The translations under genes and the position numbers were made by a program. 64,000 nt of DNA from [Actinobacillus] rossii (GTDB lineage Bacteria; Pseudomonadota; Gammaproteobacteria; Enterobacterales; Pasteurellaceae), in NCBI GenBank assembly GCA_900444965.1, contig UFRQ01000003.1, positions 310,001-374,000 of the forward strand. The letters are read 5' to 3'. Positions 28,334-37,694 of this stretch are shown here, piece by piece. The notes beneath the pieces were generated by a model that saw nothing but the letters and a program-made list of their open reading frames with translations, made no database searches and was not told the origin of the DNA. How positions within the stretch are numbered: position 1 is the stretch's first letter; every line of letters starts with the position of its first letter.

Positions 28334-29239
28334 TTATTTCACCCCTTTGATATTCAAGTCTAAGTTAGGGAAATGCTCGGCATCAGGTACCGTTGTTGAT
28401 TTCGGCACATAATCTTGCGTTGCTCGGCTCGGTGTTGCCACTTTAAGGTTTGGCTGAACTTGCATTGGCTGATAAACCGGTTCATATTTGCCATCTGGCA
28501 TACGCGCCTCAAAAGCAGGGCGTAAACCATCTGGATGTTGATCTTCCAACAACGCTTTGCCTGCATTTTGCTTTTCTTGCCAACCCAGTCGGTAATGGCG
28601 CCCTAATAAACCTTTGGCTAAATCCATTGGAAGTACCTTAATAGCGGCTTCTTCCAACACGCAAGCCTGCTCACATTTTCCACAACCTGTACACGCATCT
28701 GAATGCACCGTTGGAATCAGTTTGGCATGAATTTTCGTGCGATCATTGTGAATATTTTCTAGCATAATGGCTTTATCAATCAACGGACAAACGCGATAAC
28801 ACACATCACAACGCAAGCCTTGCCAGTTCAAACAAGTTTCGTGGTCGAGCAATACCGCCAACCCCATTCTTGCGTCATTAATGTTTTTCAATTCCTCACT
28901 TAATGCCCCACTTGGACAAGCCTTCATACAAGGAATATCCACGCACATTTCACAAGGCTTATCCCGTGCCACAAAATAAGGTGTGCCGGCTTCCATTGGT
29001 GAAAGCAAACTTGCCAAATGCAACATATCGTAAGGACAGGCTTGGACGCATTGACCACACCGTGTACAAGCAGCTAAGAATTCACTTTCCGGTAACGCCC
29101 CAGGGGGACGAAGTGCCACGCCCTCTTTAGCATTCGCTTGGTGTTGTTGTAATCCTAAGATCACCCCAACCCCACAGACACCTGCCGCTGTTCTGGTTGC
29201 ATTTTTGAGAAACTGGCGACGGTTTGGATCTAATTTCAT
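28334..29239 (-). CDS. napG: Periplasmic ferredoxin-type subunit NapG
   Basis: NapG is an exported iron-sulfur protein that works with NapH. The 301 residues begin with a twin-arginine signal ('[15 protein letters not shown]') and carry four 4Fe-4S motifs, for example '[14 protein letters not shown]', '[14 protein letters not shown]' and '[12 protein letters not shown]'. I chose the ATG at 29239 because the Tat signal then lies at the usual distance; an upstream in-frame ATG adds two residues. A 60-base hairpin element separates it from napA. Confidence 0.94.
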   Translation of the reverse strand: MKLDPNRRQFLKNATRTAAGVCGVGVILGLQQHQANAKEGVALRPPGALPESEFLAACTRCGQCVQACPYDMLHLASLLSPMEAGTPYFVARDKPCEMCVDIPCMKACPSGALSEELKNINDARMGLAVLLDHETCLNWQGLRCDVCYRVCPLIDKAIMLENIHNDRTKIHAKLIPTVHSDACTGCGKCEQACVLEEAAIKVLPMDLAKGLLGRHYRLGWQEKQNAGKALLEDQHPDGLRPAFEARMPDGKYEPVYQPMQVQPNLKVATPSRATQDYVPKSTTVPDAEHFPNLDLNIKGVK

Positions 29240-29260
29240 AGTCATATCCTGCGTAATTTT

Positions 29261-29320
29261 TGTAGGGGCGAAACATTTTTCGCCCTTTCATCATTGGGGC
29301 AAATGTGATTTGCCCCTACA
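29261..29320. repeat. 60-bp nested palindromic element inside the nap operon
   Basis: The outer arms TGTAGGGGC and GCCCCTACA enclose two inner palindromes, GGGCGAA/TTCGCCC and GGGGCAAAT/ATTTGCCCC. It fills the napA-napG gap without coding. It looks like a small mobile or REP-like palindromic repeat. It could process or attenuate the nap mRNA, separating napFDA from napGHBC. Confidence 0.55.
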
Positions 29321-29367
29321 AGCGGTCAAATTTTCAAAAATTTTGCCAATTTTGACCGCACTTGCTA

Positions 29368-31875
29368 TTACGCCTTCACTACTTTAACCGCACATTTTTT
29401 GTAATCGGTTTCGCCTGAAATCGGATCTGTCGCATCTAATGTTAATTTATTAGCCAACTGACCAGCATCAAAGAACGTCGTAAAGACTAAACCTTCCGGA
29501 CATTTATTACGACCTCGCGTATCTAAGTGAGTGATCATTTCGCCACGACGCGTGATTAATTTCACTTTATCACCGTGACGTAAACCGCGTTTTTTCGCAT
29601 CTGTTGGGTGCATCCAACAGAGATTATTCGGGAATGCTTTATGCAGTTCAGGAACACGACGAGTCATCGTCCCTGTATGCCAATGTTCAAGTACACGCCC
29701 TGTACTCAACCATAAGTCGTATTCTTCATCTGGGCTTTCTGCCGGGCCTTCATAAGGCACACCTAAAATAATCGCTTTTTTATCCGGATAACCGTAGAAT
29801 GCGACACCTTCCCCAGCTTTCACATAAGGATCATAGCCTTCACGATAACGCCAAAGTGTCTCTTTGAATTCGCCTGTTTTTTCATCTTTTACCACAGGCC
29901 AACGTAAACCACGCACTTGATGATAAGTATCAAATGACGCTAAATCATGTCCGTGTCCACGACCAAATTGTGCATATTCCTCAAACAAGCCTTTTTGTAA
30001 GTAATAACCAAAGTGATCAGCCTCATCATTAATATAGCCTGGTACATCTTTTGGCACTTGGAATTTATTCACTTCACCATTGACATAAAGCACATCGTAA
30101 AGTGTTTTTCCGCGATATTCAGGCATTTGTGCTAACAACTCTTCGCTCCACACATCTTCTGTTTTGAAGTATTTAGAGAATTCAACAATTTGCCATAAAT
30201 CTGAACGAGACTCGCCCGGCCCTTTCACTTGCTGACGCCAGAATTGAGTACGGCGTTCTGCATTACCATAAGCCCCTTCTTTTTCTACCCACATACAAGT
30301 TGGTAAAATTAAGTCTGCCGCGACCGCACTTACAGACGGATAAGGATCAGACACCACAATAAAGTTGTCCGGATTACGCCAGCCCGGGAAAATCTCTTCG
30401 TTAATGTTTGGACCACCCTGCATATTGTTGGTACAAAGTTGCCATAAGAAATTCATCTTGCTATCTTTTAACATACGACTTTGCATTACCGCAGGATAAC
30501 CTGGTTTAGTTGGAATCGTGCCTTTCGGTAATTTCCACGCTTTTTCTACGATCTCGACGTGTTTTGGATTGGTCACCACCATATCCGCTGGTAAACGGTG
30601 TACGAAAGTCCCGACTTCACGCGCTGTCCCACAAGCAGACGGCTGACCTGTTAGAGAGAACGGACCGCAACCTTCTAACGAAATTTTGCCTGTGAGTAAG
30701 TGAACGTTATACACCATATGGTTTACCCACACACCACGAGTATGTTGGTTAAAGCCCATTGTCCAGAATGACACTAATTTTTGGTTCGGATCCGCATACA
30801 TTTTCGCTAATGTTTCAAGCTGATCTTTCGGCACACCTGAAATTTCGTGGGCTTTTTCTAAGGTATAAGGTGCAACGATTTTCTTGAATTCTTCAAAATC
30901 AGAATCGTGCATTTTGCCTGCAGTTTTCACATTTTTCGCTGCTTTTTGTAACGGATGTTCTGGACGTAAACCATAACCAATATCCGTTTCGCCACGTTTG
31001 AATTTAGTATGCTTATTCACAAAATCCCAATTCACTTTATCGTTTTGGATAATGTAGTTGGCGATATAGTTAAGAATAGCTAAATCTGAGTGCGGTTTAA
31101 AAATAATTGGTGTATCCGCCAGTTCAAAAGAACGATGCTCAAAGGTGGACATCACGACTACTTTCACTTTGTCATCAGATAAACGGCGGTCAGAAATACG
31201 GCTCCATAAAATTGGGTGCATTTCCGCCATATTTGAGCCCCAAAGCACAAAAGCATCGGTTTTTTCAATGTCGTTATAACAACCCATCGGTTCATCCATA
31301 CCAAAGGTACGCATAAAGGCTACCGCCGCTGAAGCCATACAGTGACGAGCATTAGGATCGATAGTATTGGAACGAATGCCTCCTTTCCAAAGTTTTACTT
31401 TGGCATAACCTTCAAAAATCGTAGTTTGACCAGAAGAGAACATACCGATGGCATTCGGATCTTTTTTCTCTTTTAAAATCGTTTTGATTTTATCTGCCAT
31501 AATCGTAAAGGCTTGATCCCAAGAAACCGGCGTAAAATCCCCTTCTTTATGGAATTTGCCATCTTTCATACGTAATAATGGCGTTTGAACACGGTCTGCA
31601 CCGTACATAATTTTTGATAAAAAATAACCTTTAATACAGTTTAAACCGCGGTTCACTTCTGCATCAGGGTCACCCTGCGTTGCCACCACGCGGCCATCTT
31701 TTGTGCCCACTAATACACTACAACCCGTACCACAGAAACGGCACGGTGCTTTATCCCAGTTAATGCCGTCATCACCCGCCGCGTACACGTTTTTCACTGG
31801 AATCGCCATTCCAGCTGCCGCTGCCGCAGCAATAGCTGCATTAGCTTTCATAAAATCTCTACGATTCATTTCCAT
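29368..31875 (-). CDS. napA: Periplasmic nitrate reductase catalytic subunit
   Basis: NapA reduces nitrate to nitrite in the periplasm using a bis-MGD molybdenum cofactor and one 4Fe-4S cluster. The 835-residue preprotein starts with a Tat signal ('[19 protein letters not shown]'). The cluster cysteines are in '[13 protein letters not shown]' and 'GLNCIKGYF', and the Mo-ligating cysteine is in '[13 protein letters not shown]'. The ATG at 31875 (GGGG seven bases upstream) gives 'MEMNRRDF'; the ATG two codons later is equally possible. It is preceded by napD, its Tat-signal chaperone. Confidence 0.97.
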   Translation of the reverse strand: MEMNRRDFMKANAAIAAAAAAGMAIPVKNVYAAGDDGINWDKAPCRFCGTGCSVLVGTKDGRVVATQGDPDAEVNRGLNCIKGYFLSKIMYGADRVQTPLLRMKDGKFHKEGDFTPVSWDQAFTIMADKIKTILKEKKDPNAIGMFSSGQTTIFEGYAKVKLWKGGIRSNTIDPNARHCMASAAVAFMRTFGMDEPMGCYNDIEKTDAFVLWGSNMAEMHPILWSRISDRRLSDDKVKVVVMSTFEHRSFELADTPIIFKPHSDLAILNYIANYIIQNDKVNWDFVNKHTKFKRGETDIGYGLRPEHPLQKAAKNVKTAGKMHDSDFEEFKKIVAPYTLEKAHEISGVPKDQLETLAKMYADPNQKLVSFWTMGFNQHTRGVWVNHMVYNVHLLTGKISLEGCGPFSLTGQPSACGTAREVGTFVHRLPADMVVTNPKHVEIVEKAWKLPKGTIPTKPGYPAVMQSRMLKDSKMNFLWQLCTNNMQGGPNINEEIFPGWRNPDNFIVVSDPYPSVSAVAADLILPTCMWVEKEGAYGNAERRTQFWRQQVKGPGESRSDLWQIVEFSKYFKTEDVWSEELLAQMPEYRGKTLYDVLYVNGEVNKFQVPKDVPGYINDEADHFGYYLQKGLFEEYAQFGRGHGHDLASFDTYHQVRGLRWPVVKDEKTGEFKETLWRYREGYDPYVKAGEGVAFYGYPDKKAIILGVPYEGPAESPDEEYDLWLSTGRVLEHWHTGTMTRRVPELHKAFPNNLCWMHPTDAKKRGLRHGDKVKLITRRGEMITHLDTRGRNKCPEGLVFTTFFDAGQLANKLTLDATDPISGETDYKKCAVKVVKA

Positions 31876-31907
31876 AGATATGCCCCACATTTGGATTAAA
31901 TTAAAAA

Positions 31908-32171
31908 CTACTGTTCATCGATGTAATTCGAAATTAATGACACAACAATCACACCGTCAATCTCTTTCACTTTATCAATTCGATCTGCTAAAGCAAGTTG
32001 GCGATCGCTTTCAAGCGTCACGACAATTTTGCCTTCTTCTGGCTTAACACCATGAATTTCAGCCGTCGGAATAGCGAGAATAGCCGCTTTGACTTGCTCA
32101 AGTTTAGCTGGTTTAGCTTGCACTACAAGGCTACAAACATACCAATTTTCATCTTCACTAAAATTATTCAT
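31908..32171 (-). CDS. napD: NapA signal-peptide chaperone NapD
   Basis: A small cytoplasmic protein (87 residues) of ferredoxin-like fold that binds the NapA Tat signal and delays export until the cofactor is in place. '[18 protein letters not shown]' near the start and 'GKIVVTLES' in the middle match the family. Its ATG overlaps the napF stop (ATGA), which is normal for nap operons. Confidence 0.93.
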   Translation of the reverse strand: MNNFSEDENWYVCSLVVQAKPAKLEQVKAAILAIPTAEIHGVKPEEGKIVVTLESDRQLALADRIDKVKEIDGVIVVSLISNYIDEQ

Positions 32172-32716
32172 ATTTCTCTCAAAATTTTAACCGCATTTAT
32201 AGGGCAGACATGAATACAGGCACCACAACCATTACAACTATCTAAATTTACTCGCGGTTTAGCCAGCCCCCCAATCTCACGCTTAAAATAAATAGCACGG
32301 CTCTCACAATTGTCTTCGCAACTACGACATTCAACAGAATTAAATGCTAAACAATTTGCTTGAAGTTCAACTTTATGTGTCCAAGGTTGCTCTGCTTGCT
32401 CGCCCAAGTTTGGTTGAGAAAAGTGCGGTCGAAAAATAGGTTGTTTACAAATTTCTACACATTTCTGACAAAAAGTACATTCACCAAGCGCAAACTTAAC
32501 TTCAGGAAAACCACCCTCGCCTTTAACCAAAATTTGCGTTTCACAAACGGAAATGCAATCACCACAGCGTGTACAACCTGCAACAAAAATGCTTTCATCC
32601 ATAGACCAAGGCGGTCTAACACCTAAAAAACCTTGGGTTAAAACAGTGTCTGATTGCAATGATGTTAAGAATCCGCCGCGTAAAAACTGGCGACGAGGTA
32701 ATACTTTCTCGTTCAC
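32168..32716 (-). CDS. napF: Ferredoxin-type protein NapF
   Basis: A cytoplasmic iron-sulfur protein of 182 residues, first gene of the operon, thought to help load the NapA cluster. Three 4Fe-4S motifs are visible: 'CTRCGDCISVCE', 'CTFCQKCVEICK' and 'CNGCGACIHVCP', plus the pair 'CRSCEDNCES'. An N-terminal RRQFLRG resembles a Tat motif but lacks a following hydrophobic segment. The 179-base gap upstream carries the promoter elements. Confidence 0.94.
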   Translation of the reverse strand: MNEKVLPRRQFLRGGFLTSLQSDTVLTQGFLGVRPPWSMDESIFVAGCTRCGDCISVCETQILVKGEGGFPEVKFALGECTFCQKCVEICKQPIFRPHFSQPNLGEQAEQPWTHKVELQANCLAFNSVECRSCEDNCESRAIYFKREIGGLAKPRVNLDSCNGCGACIHVCPINAVKILREI

Positions 32717-32780
32717 GATTCCCCCAAATCAAGGCTTTTTTACTGCGATAAATTATAGAATACGTATATTCAATGTTTAT

Positions 32781-32795
32781 TACCTGTTCTAGGTA
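32781..32795. promoter_or_regulatory. Inverted repeat in the nap promoter (possible NarP site)
   Basis: TACCT-N5-AGGTA, 65 bases upstream of napF. The half-sites look like the TACYYMT heptamers bound by NarP/NarL, but the spacing is one base short of the usual 7-2-7 arrangement. Confidence 0.35.
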
Positions 32796-32808
32796 TTTAA
32801 CCAATTCA

Positions 32809-32822
32809 TTGTTCTAAATCAA
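32809..32822. promoter_or_regulatory. FNR-type site upstream of napF
   Basis: TTGTT-N4-ATCAA differs from the FNR consensus TTGAT-N4-ATCAA at one base. It lies ~95 bases before the napF start, fitting anaerobic activation of the nap operon. Confidence 0.6.
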
Positions 32823-32895
32823 AAAATTAATCATTTAAACTAAAAAAGAAAATATTTTTTCTCCTTTGTATTGCAAAGAACTATGAATTAGTAGA

Positions 32896-33606
32896 TCATC
32901 GCGCCAATATGGTACCAACATGATCCTGCCAATTTTCTGCAAGTTCTCTACAAATCTCCGAACTTGTCTGCAAAATTGCGCCACTTTCCGTCTCAATCCG
33001 TTCCACATACCGAAAACGTTTCACCTCAATATTTTCCGCCACCATCGCCAAATCATTACGCATTAAATCCACAATCGTATAATGTTCCCATTGCTCTTTT
33101 TGCGAATTAAGCCGCTGCAATTCCGCTTCCGGCAACGTCGCATCAATGGTTCCTTTCATGGGATAAGTAAAAATACGGTTATCTTGAATTTGCACAAAAC
33201 TTTCCGGCGAAAAACACACAAATTCGTTACCATACAACAATTTATATTTAGCCTGCGAATGCTGAAAAAGTTGTGGCAAGGTATAATTGGTTTGGATTTC
33301 CGTGGCATAGGTTAAATTTAATAAATAGGAATTACCTTTTTGTAATTCTTGTTGTACCAAATCAAAACCGTGCCGATAATCCGCCTCCGGTAGCGGGAAT
33401 TTATGCAAAGAAAACGGAGGCGCTCTCAAATCCGCTGCCTCGTTCACATTTGATAAAGAAAAAATCTGAAAAAAAATACCGCACTTTTGCGCCTCATCTA
33501 GCTTGCAAATTATTGGTTTTTTCTTTTCAAAATCAATAAGAAAGAAAAAAGGTTGACGTAACGCGCCCCATTGATTGGCTTGCGTAATAAAGGTATCAAA
33601 CAACAT
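32896..33606 (-). pseudogene. pabB: Truncated second copy of aminodeoxychorismate synthase component I
   Basis: This 236-residue reading frame is a close paralogue of the complete pabB at 48012-48989: it shares 'PFFFLIDFE', 'KGNSYLLNLTYAT', 'FVCFSPESFVQI', 'YPMKGTIDA' and 'HYTIVDLMRNDLAMVAENI'. It stops after 'ENWQDHVGTIL', where the full copy continues 'KLLPAGSISGAPKEKTVE'. About 90 residues are gone, including the chorismate-binding C-terminal segment, so it is very unlikely to be active. No remnant of the missing part lies in the following 180 bases, so this is a deletion and not a point mutation. It is divergent from its own pabA copy, as in the intact locus. Confidence 0.85.
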
Positions 33607-33687
33607 AACACAAAATAAATCAGTAAAATAAACTCAATTTTAGCGTAAAATAGCCTAAAAAGCTGTTATTCATTGAAATCAACGTTC

Positions 33688-34266
33688 ATGTCAAAACTCT
33701 TAATTATTAATAATCACGACTCTTTTACGTACAATTTAGTGGATCTCGTACGACGCTTACAAACTCCGTTTCAGGTGATCAATGTCGAGGAGGCGCGTAG
33801 CAAGACTGTTGAAAACTTCTCGCATATTCTGATTTCGCCTGGTCCGGATATTCCTACAAGCTATCCACAATTATTTGAAATATTAGAAAAATATCACCAA
33901 ACGCGAACATTTTTAGGCGTTTGTTTGGGGCATCAAACTCTATGCCAATTTTTTGGCGCGACGCTTTATAACTTAGCGCCAGTTCGCCACGGACAGGCAC
34001 ACCGCTTAAAAGTGCGGTCAAAATCGCCACTGTTTTTACAGTTACCTGAACAATTTCAAATTGGGCTTTACCATTCTTGGGCAGTTTCTGCTCAACATTT
34101 CCCTGTCGCTCTGGAAATTACCGCTACCTGCGAACAAGATCTGATTATGGCGGTACAGCATAAAACGCTGCCTCTATATGGCGTACAATTCCATCCGGAA
34201 TCTTATATGTCAGAATATGGTAAGGAATTGCTAGGAAATTGGTTGCAAGTATCAGAACATTCTTAA
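33688..34266 (+). CDS. pabA: Glutamine amidotransferase, second PabA copy
   Basis: Class I glutamine amidotransferase of 192 residues that would supply ammonia to a chorismate-using partner. The start is 'MSKLLIINNHDSFTYNLVDL'; 'ISPGPDIP', the nucleophile in 'GVCLGHQTL' and 'VQFHPESYMSEYG' show that all catalytic residues are kept. It is clearly paralogous to 49087-49653. The ATG at 33688 was chosen by alignment with that copy. Its own partner (32896-33606) is truncated, so it could serve the intact PabB or be on the way to loss. It carries an exact uptake signal (34010-34018), the last one for about 6 kb. Confidence 0.88.
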   Translation: MSKLLIINNHDSFTYNLVDLVRRLQTPFQVINVEEARSKTVENFSHILISPGPDIPTSYPQLFEILEKYHQTRTFLGVCLGHQTLCQFFGATLYNLAPVRHGQAHRLKVRSKSPLFLQLPEQFQIGLYHSWAVSAQHFPVALEITATCEQDLIMAVQHKTLPLYGVQFHPESYMSEYGKELLGNWLQVSEHS

Positions 34267-34469
34267 AAACAGACCATCCTAATTATCTATTAACGCATGA
34301 ATAAGTGAATATCAAGGTCATCTATCTTAGGAAAACGACCACCTGTATCATGCTGCCTCACATTATTTTCAGGCACTTAAAAATAGATTTGTTATATTTA
34401 AAAATCAAGGAAATAAACGCAATTTTATGATGTCCAAAAACATAAAATAACATGCTTATTTTATTTTTA

Positions 34470-34483
34470 TTGATATAAATCAA
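34470..34483. promoter_or_regulatory. Perfect FNR box upstream of the MFS gene
   Basis: TTGAT-ATAA-ATCAA matches the FNR consensus at every specified base. It lies in the 452-base gap between pabA copy 2 and the MFS transporter. The rest of that gap (34267-34718) is A/T-rich, shows a TATAAT-like element at 34539-34544 and a 35-codon open frame at 34586-34693, and otherwise nothing I recognise. Confidence 0.65.
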
Positions 34484-34585
34484 GAAAAATAAACAAAAAA
34501 TAGATGACTTTTTCAACTAACAGGAGTAAATTTAGTTGTATAATTCAACTTTATTCCGAATAACGAGAAAGATTCAAAGGGTAAA

Positions 34586-34693
34586 ATGTTGAATAGGTCA
34601 AGTCGTACAATGCACTTTTTAGACAATGAAATTACAAACAATATAGAGTCGAATAAAAGCGATAAAGCTGAATATAAGGCTTTTACTTATTAA
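34586..34693 (+). CDS. Possible 35-residue leader peptide upstream of the MFS gene
   Basis: An ATG preceded by AAAGGG at 4 bases opens a frame reading 'MLNRSSRTMHFLDNE...' and ending '...YKAFTY'. It stops 25 bases before the MFS start. The peptide is hydrophilic with no family I recognise. It lies downstream of a TATAAT-like element, so it would be on the transporter mRNA. Chance open frames of this size are common in A/T-rich DNA; only the ribosome binding site and position argue for it. Confidence 0.3.
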   Translation: MLNRSSRTMHFLDNEITNNIESNKSDKAEYKAFTY

Positions 34694-34718
34694 CAAATCA
34701 AACCGTTGGAGGTTTACC

Positions 34719-36194
34719 ATGACAACTCAAACAGCTCCTGCTTCTACCGGAGCTAACTTTCAGGGCAACGACAAACTGTTGTTCGGTATGATTATGGGCG
34801 TAATCGCCTTTTGGCTTTTTGCGCAAACTACATTAAACATTGCACCCGATATGGAAAAATCTTTGGGTGTTGATACCTCTTTGATGAATATTGCAGTATC
34901 CATTACCGCACTATTTTCAGGTATGTTTATTGTCGTAATGGGAGGCTTAGCCGACCGTATTGGCTGCGTAAAAATCTTGAATTTGGGATTTGTGTTAAGC
35001 ATTATCGGTGCATTATTAATTGCACTCGCACCAGTAGGCTCTTTAGCTGTACCAGTATTAATGTTAGGTCGTATTATTCAAGGTATATCAACTGCTTGTA
35101 TTATGCCATCTAGTTTGGCATTAGTGAAAGCCTATTGGGAAGGTGCTGCCCGTCAACGTGCAATTAGCATGTGGTCAATTGGTTCATGGGGCGGCTCCGG
35201 CTTATGTGCCCTTTTTGGCGGATTAGTTTCACAAAACTTAGGCTGGCGTTATATTTTCTTTGCTTGCGCTGCGTTGTCTTTATTAGGCTATTTAATGTGC
35301 CGCGGTACGCCTGAATTCAAAATGGAAAGCTCCGGCAAAAAACATAAATTTGACTGGGCAGGTGTTATCACATTTATGATTGCTATGATCGCTTTACAAA
35401 TACTAGTTACTCAAGGTGGTGCTTTTGGTTGGACAAGTGTGGCAACTATCAGTTTGTTAATCATCACTTTTGTGTCAATCGTACTATTCTTATGGTTTGA
35501 AGAGCGTGCTGATAAAGCCTTTGTAGATTTCTCCTTATTCAAAAATGCAACTTATACAGGAGCAACGATTTCAAACTTCTTGCTCAATGGCGTAGCAGGC
35601 ATGTTAATTGTATCTCTGCAATTAGTCCAATTAGGAGGTAATATGACTGCACAGACCGCTGGATTACTCACGATTGGTTATGCTATTGCGATTATTGCCT
35701 TTATCCGCGTAGGTGAAAAATTATTACAACGTTTCGGTGCTCGTAAACCAATGATTTGGGGCTGTTTAATTACAGGTTTATCTATTGCATTATTATTACC
35801 TACGAATATGATGTTAGATCAATATAAAATTATTGTTATCATTTCTTATATCCTGTTTGGTATCGGTTTAGCCTTCTATGCCACTCCATCAACTGATGCT
35901 GCATTATCTAATTTACCACCTGAACAAGCTGGTTCCGGTTCTGGTATCTACAAAATGGCATCTTCTTTGGGGGCTGCATTTGGTGTTGCAATTTCAGCTG
36001 CGATTTTCACTGCATTACGCGCAGACAACAGCAGTATCTCTTGGTTAAGTGATGTCGTACCTTTTGTTGGTAGACAAGATAACATCGCAATCCGCGAAGC
36101 AGCAACGTTTGCATTAATGTTTAACCTATTGATGATTTTAGGTGCAATTGTTTCTATTATGTTGACTGTACCAACCAGTAAAAAATCATCTTAA
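34719..36194 (+). CDS. MFS transporter, DHA2-type (14 helices)
   Basis: A 491-residue proton-coupled transporter of the DHA2/QacA-like group with about 14 hydrophobic segments. 'GGLADRIGCVKI' (~77-88) is motif A between helices 2 and 3, 'LGRIIQGISTACIMPSSLAL' (~115-134) is motif B, and 'WSIGSWGGSGLCALFGGLVS' (~151-170) resembles motif C of exporters. GGAGG precedes the ATG. Next comes an M20 amidohydrolase and a MarR regulator, so the cassette could export or import an amide/peptide-like compound; the direction is unclear. The gene lacks exact Hin uptake signals and is followed by a terminator of Neisseriaceae uptake-sequence type, suggesting transfer. Confidence 0.85.
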   Translation: MTTQTAPASTGANFQGNDKLLFGMIMGVIAFWLFAQTTLNIAPDMEKSLGVDTSLMNIAVSITALFSGMFIVVMGGLADRIGCVKILNLGFVLSIIGALLIALAPVGSLAVPVLMLGRIIQGISTACIMPSSLALVKAYWEGAARQRAISMWSIGSWGGSGLCALFGGLVSQNLGWRYIFFACAALSLLGYLMCRGTPEFKMESSGKKHKFDWAGVITFMIAMIALQILVTQGGAFGWTSVATISLLIITFVSIVLFLWFEERADKAFVDFSLFKNATYTGATISNFLLNGVAGMLIVSLQLVQLGGNMTAQTAGLLTIGYAIAIIAFIRVGEKLLQRFGARKPMIWGCLITGLSIALLLPTNMMLDQYKIIVIISYILFGIGLAFYATPSTDAALSNLPPEQAGSGSGIYKMASSLGAAFGVAISAAIFTALRADNSSISWLSDVVPFVGRQDNIAIREAATFALMFNLLMILGAIVSIMLTVPTSKKSS

Positions 36195-36212
36195 ACAATA
36201 TTATCTAACAAA

Positions 36213-36252
36213 TTTTCAGGCTACCTAAATAGAACAACAGGTAGCCTGAAAA
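36213..36252. terminator. Hairpin built from Eikenella-type DUS dialect
   Basis: TTTTCAGGCTACCT and AGGTAGCCTGAAAA form a perfect 14-bp stem around a 12-base loop. The arms contain AGGCTACCT on each strand. One copy reads AGGCTACCTAAA, 11 of 12 with the Eikenella dialect AGGCTACCTGAA as I recall it. Neisseriaceae often use inverted uptake sequences as terminators. It lies between the MFS and amidohydrolase genes. Confidence 0.75.
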
Positions 36253-36276
36253 CAATAAAACATGAGGAAAAAAATT

Positions 36277-37437
36277 ATGAGTACATTATTACAAACTATA
36301 GCAACTGAACAAGCAGAAAAAGCAAAAGCACATTTTCGTCATCTTCATCAACATCCTGAAATGGCATTTGAAGAACATGAGACTGCGGCTTATATTGCTG
36401 AACAGTTAAAAAGCTGGGGGTACGAAGTTACTACCGGTATCGGTAAAACAGGCGTAGTAGGGAGATTAAAAGTAGGTGATGGTAAAGTATCTATCGGATT
36501 ACGTGCGGATACTGATGCCTTACCTGTTAAAGAATGTGCAGATCTGCCTTATAAAAGTAAAGTGGAAGGTCGTTCACATACTTGTGGACATGATGCGCAT
36601 ACATCGATGCTACTTGGTGCAGCTGAATACTTAGCTCGTACTAAACAATTTAATGGTACCTTAAACCTGATTTTCCAACCAGCTGAAGAAATCATGGGCG
36701 GTGCACCGGCAATGATTAAAGATGGCTTGTTTGATCGTTTCCCAATGGATTATGTGTTTGGTTTACATAATATGCCTGGTTTAGATGCCGGTAAGATCTA
36801 TTTCACCGGTGGTCCGATTATGGCGGCAGTTGATAACTGGGAAATTGAATTAACAGGTAAAGGCAGCCATGGTTCAATGCCTGAAAAATCTATCGATCCA
36901 TTAGTGGCAGGTGCCGCATTAGTGATGTCATTACAAACTATCGTCTCACGTAATGTAGCACCAAAAGATTCCTCAGTGGTCAGTGTAGGCGCATTCCAGT
37001 CTGGTGATGCTGGCAACGTTATTCCACAAACTGCAATTTTACGTTTGAGCGTACGTAACAGTACACCAGCGACACGTGTAATGGTTTTAGATAAAATTAA
37101 ATCTATTACTAAAGCTACCGCAGAAGCATATAATGTTACCTACGAAATTCGCGAAGGTCAGCCTGGTGCGATTTTAGTCAATGACGAATCACAAACTGAA
37201 AAATGTATCCAAATCGCTTCTGAGGTATTAGGTGCTGAAAATGTGATCACGCCTGGACCAACCTTTATGGGAAGTGAAGACTTTGCTTTCTATGCACAAC
37301 AAAAACCTAGTGTTTATGGTTTTATCGGCAACGGTGATACTCCAATGGTTCACCACCCTATGTATGCTTTTGATGAAAGCAACTTACCTGTTGGAATAGC
37401 CTACTGGGTAGGATTAGCACAAAATTATTTACGTTAA
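36277..37437 (+). CDS. M20-family amidohydrolase (hippurate/N-acyl-amino-acid hydrolase type)
   Basis: A metal-dependent cytoplasmic hydrolase of 386 residues, M20D subfamily, which cleaves amide bonds of N-acylated amino acids. It begins with 'FRHLHQHPEMAFEEHETA' (~22-39). Metal-site motifs are 'GLRADTDALP' (~75-84), 'HTCGHDAHTSM' (~98-108) with the metal cysteine and histidines, and 'FQPAEEIMGGAPAM' (~133-146). 'GSEDFAFY' (~334-341) near the end is also conserved. GAGGA precedes the ATG at 36277. The natural substrate is unknown. It is probably cotranscribed with or controlled alongside the MFS gene and ends at its own terminator. Confidence 0.88.
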   Translation: MSTLLQTIATEQAEKAKAHFRHLHQHPEMAFEEHETAAYIAEQLKSWGYEVTTGIGKTGVVGRLKVGDGKVSIGLRADTDALPVKECADLPYKSKVEGRSHTCGHDAHTSMLLGAAEYLARTKQFNGTLNLIFQPAEEIMGGAPAMIKDGLFDRFPMDYVFGLHNMPGLDAGKIYFTGGPIMAAVDNWEIELTGKGSHGSMPEKSIDPLVAGAALVMSLQTIVSRNVAPKDSSVVSVGAFQSGDAGNVIPQTAILRLSVRNSTPATRVMVLDKIKSITKATAEAYNVTYEIREGQPGAILVNDESQTEKCIQIASEVLGAENVITPGPTFMGSEDFAFYAQQKPSVYGFIGNGDTPMVHHPMYAFDESNLPVGIAYWVGLAQNYLR

Positions 37438-37460
37438 TACCGCTTCTATTCATTAAAAAT

Positions 37461-37499
37461 AAACGCCAAGCGGTAATTTTACTGCTGTGGCGTTTTTTT
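37461..37499 (+). terminator. Terminator after the M20 amidohydrolase
   Basis: AACGCCA/TGGCGTT extended by AGCGGTAA/TTACTGCT (one G-U pair), followed by T7. A strong intrinsic terminator. Confidence 0.85.
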
Positions 37500-37694
37500 A
37501 CTATTCGGTAGCTAACTACGGAGAAAAATGAAAATAACGCAATATTTTGATATAATCGTGCTGTTTTTACGTTACTTATGTTTCTTTTTTCTCATATCAA
37601 ATCAGCTAACCGCATTATTAATCGTTTTCAAGCTGAAAAATTGAAACACATACTACTAACGTAAATTATGTGTTGTTTATAATTAGGAAAATAC

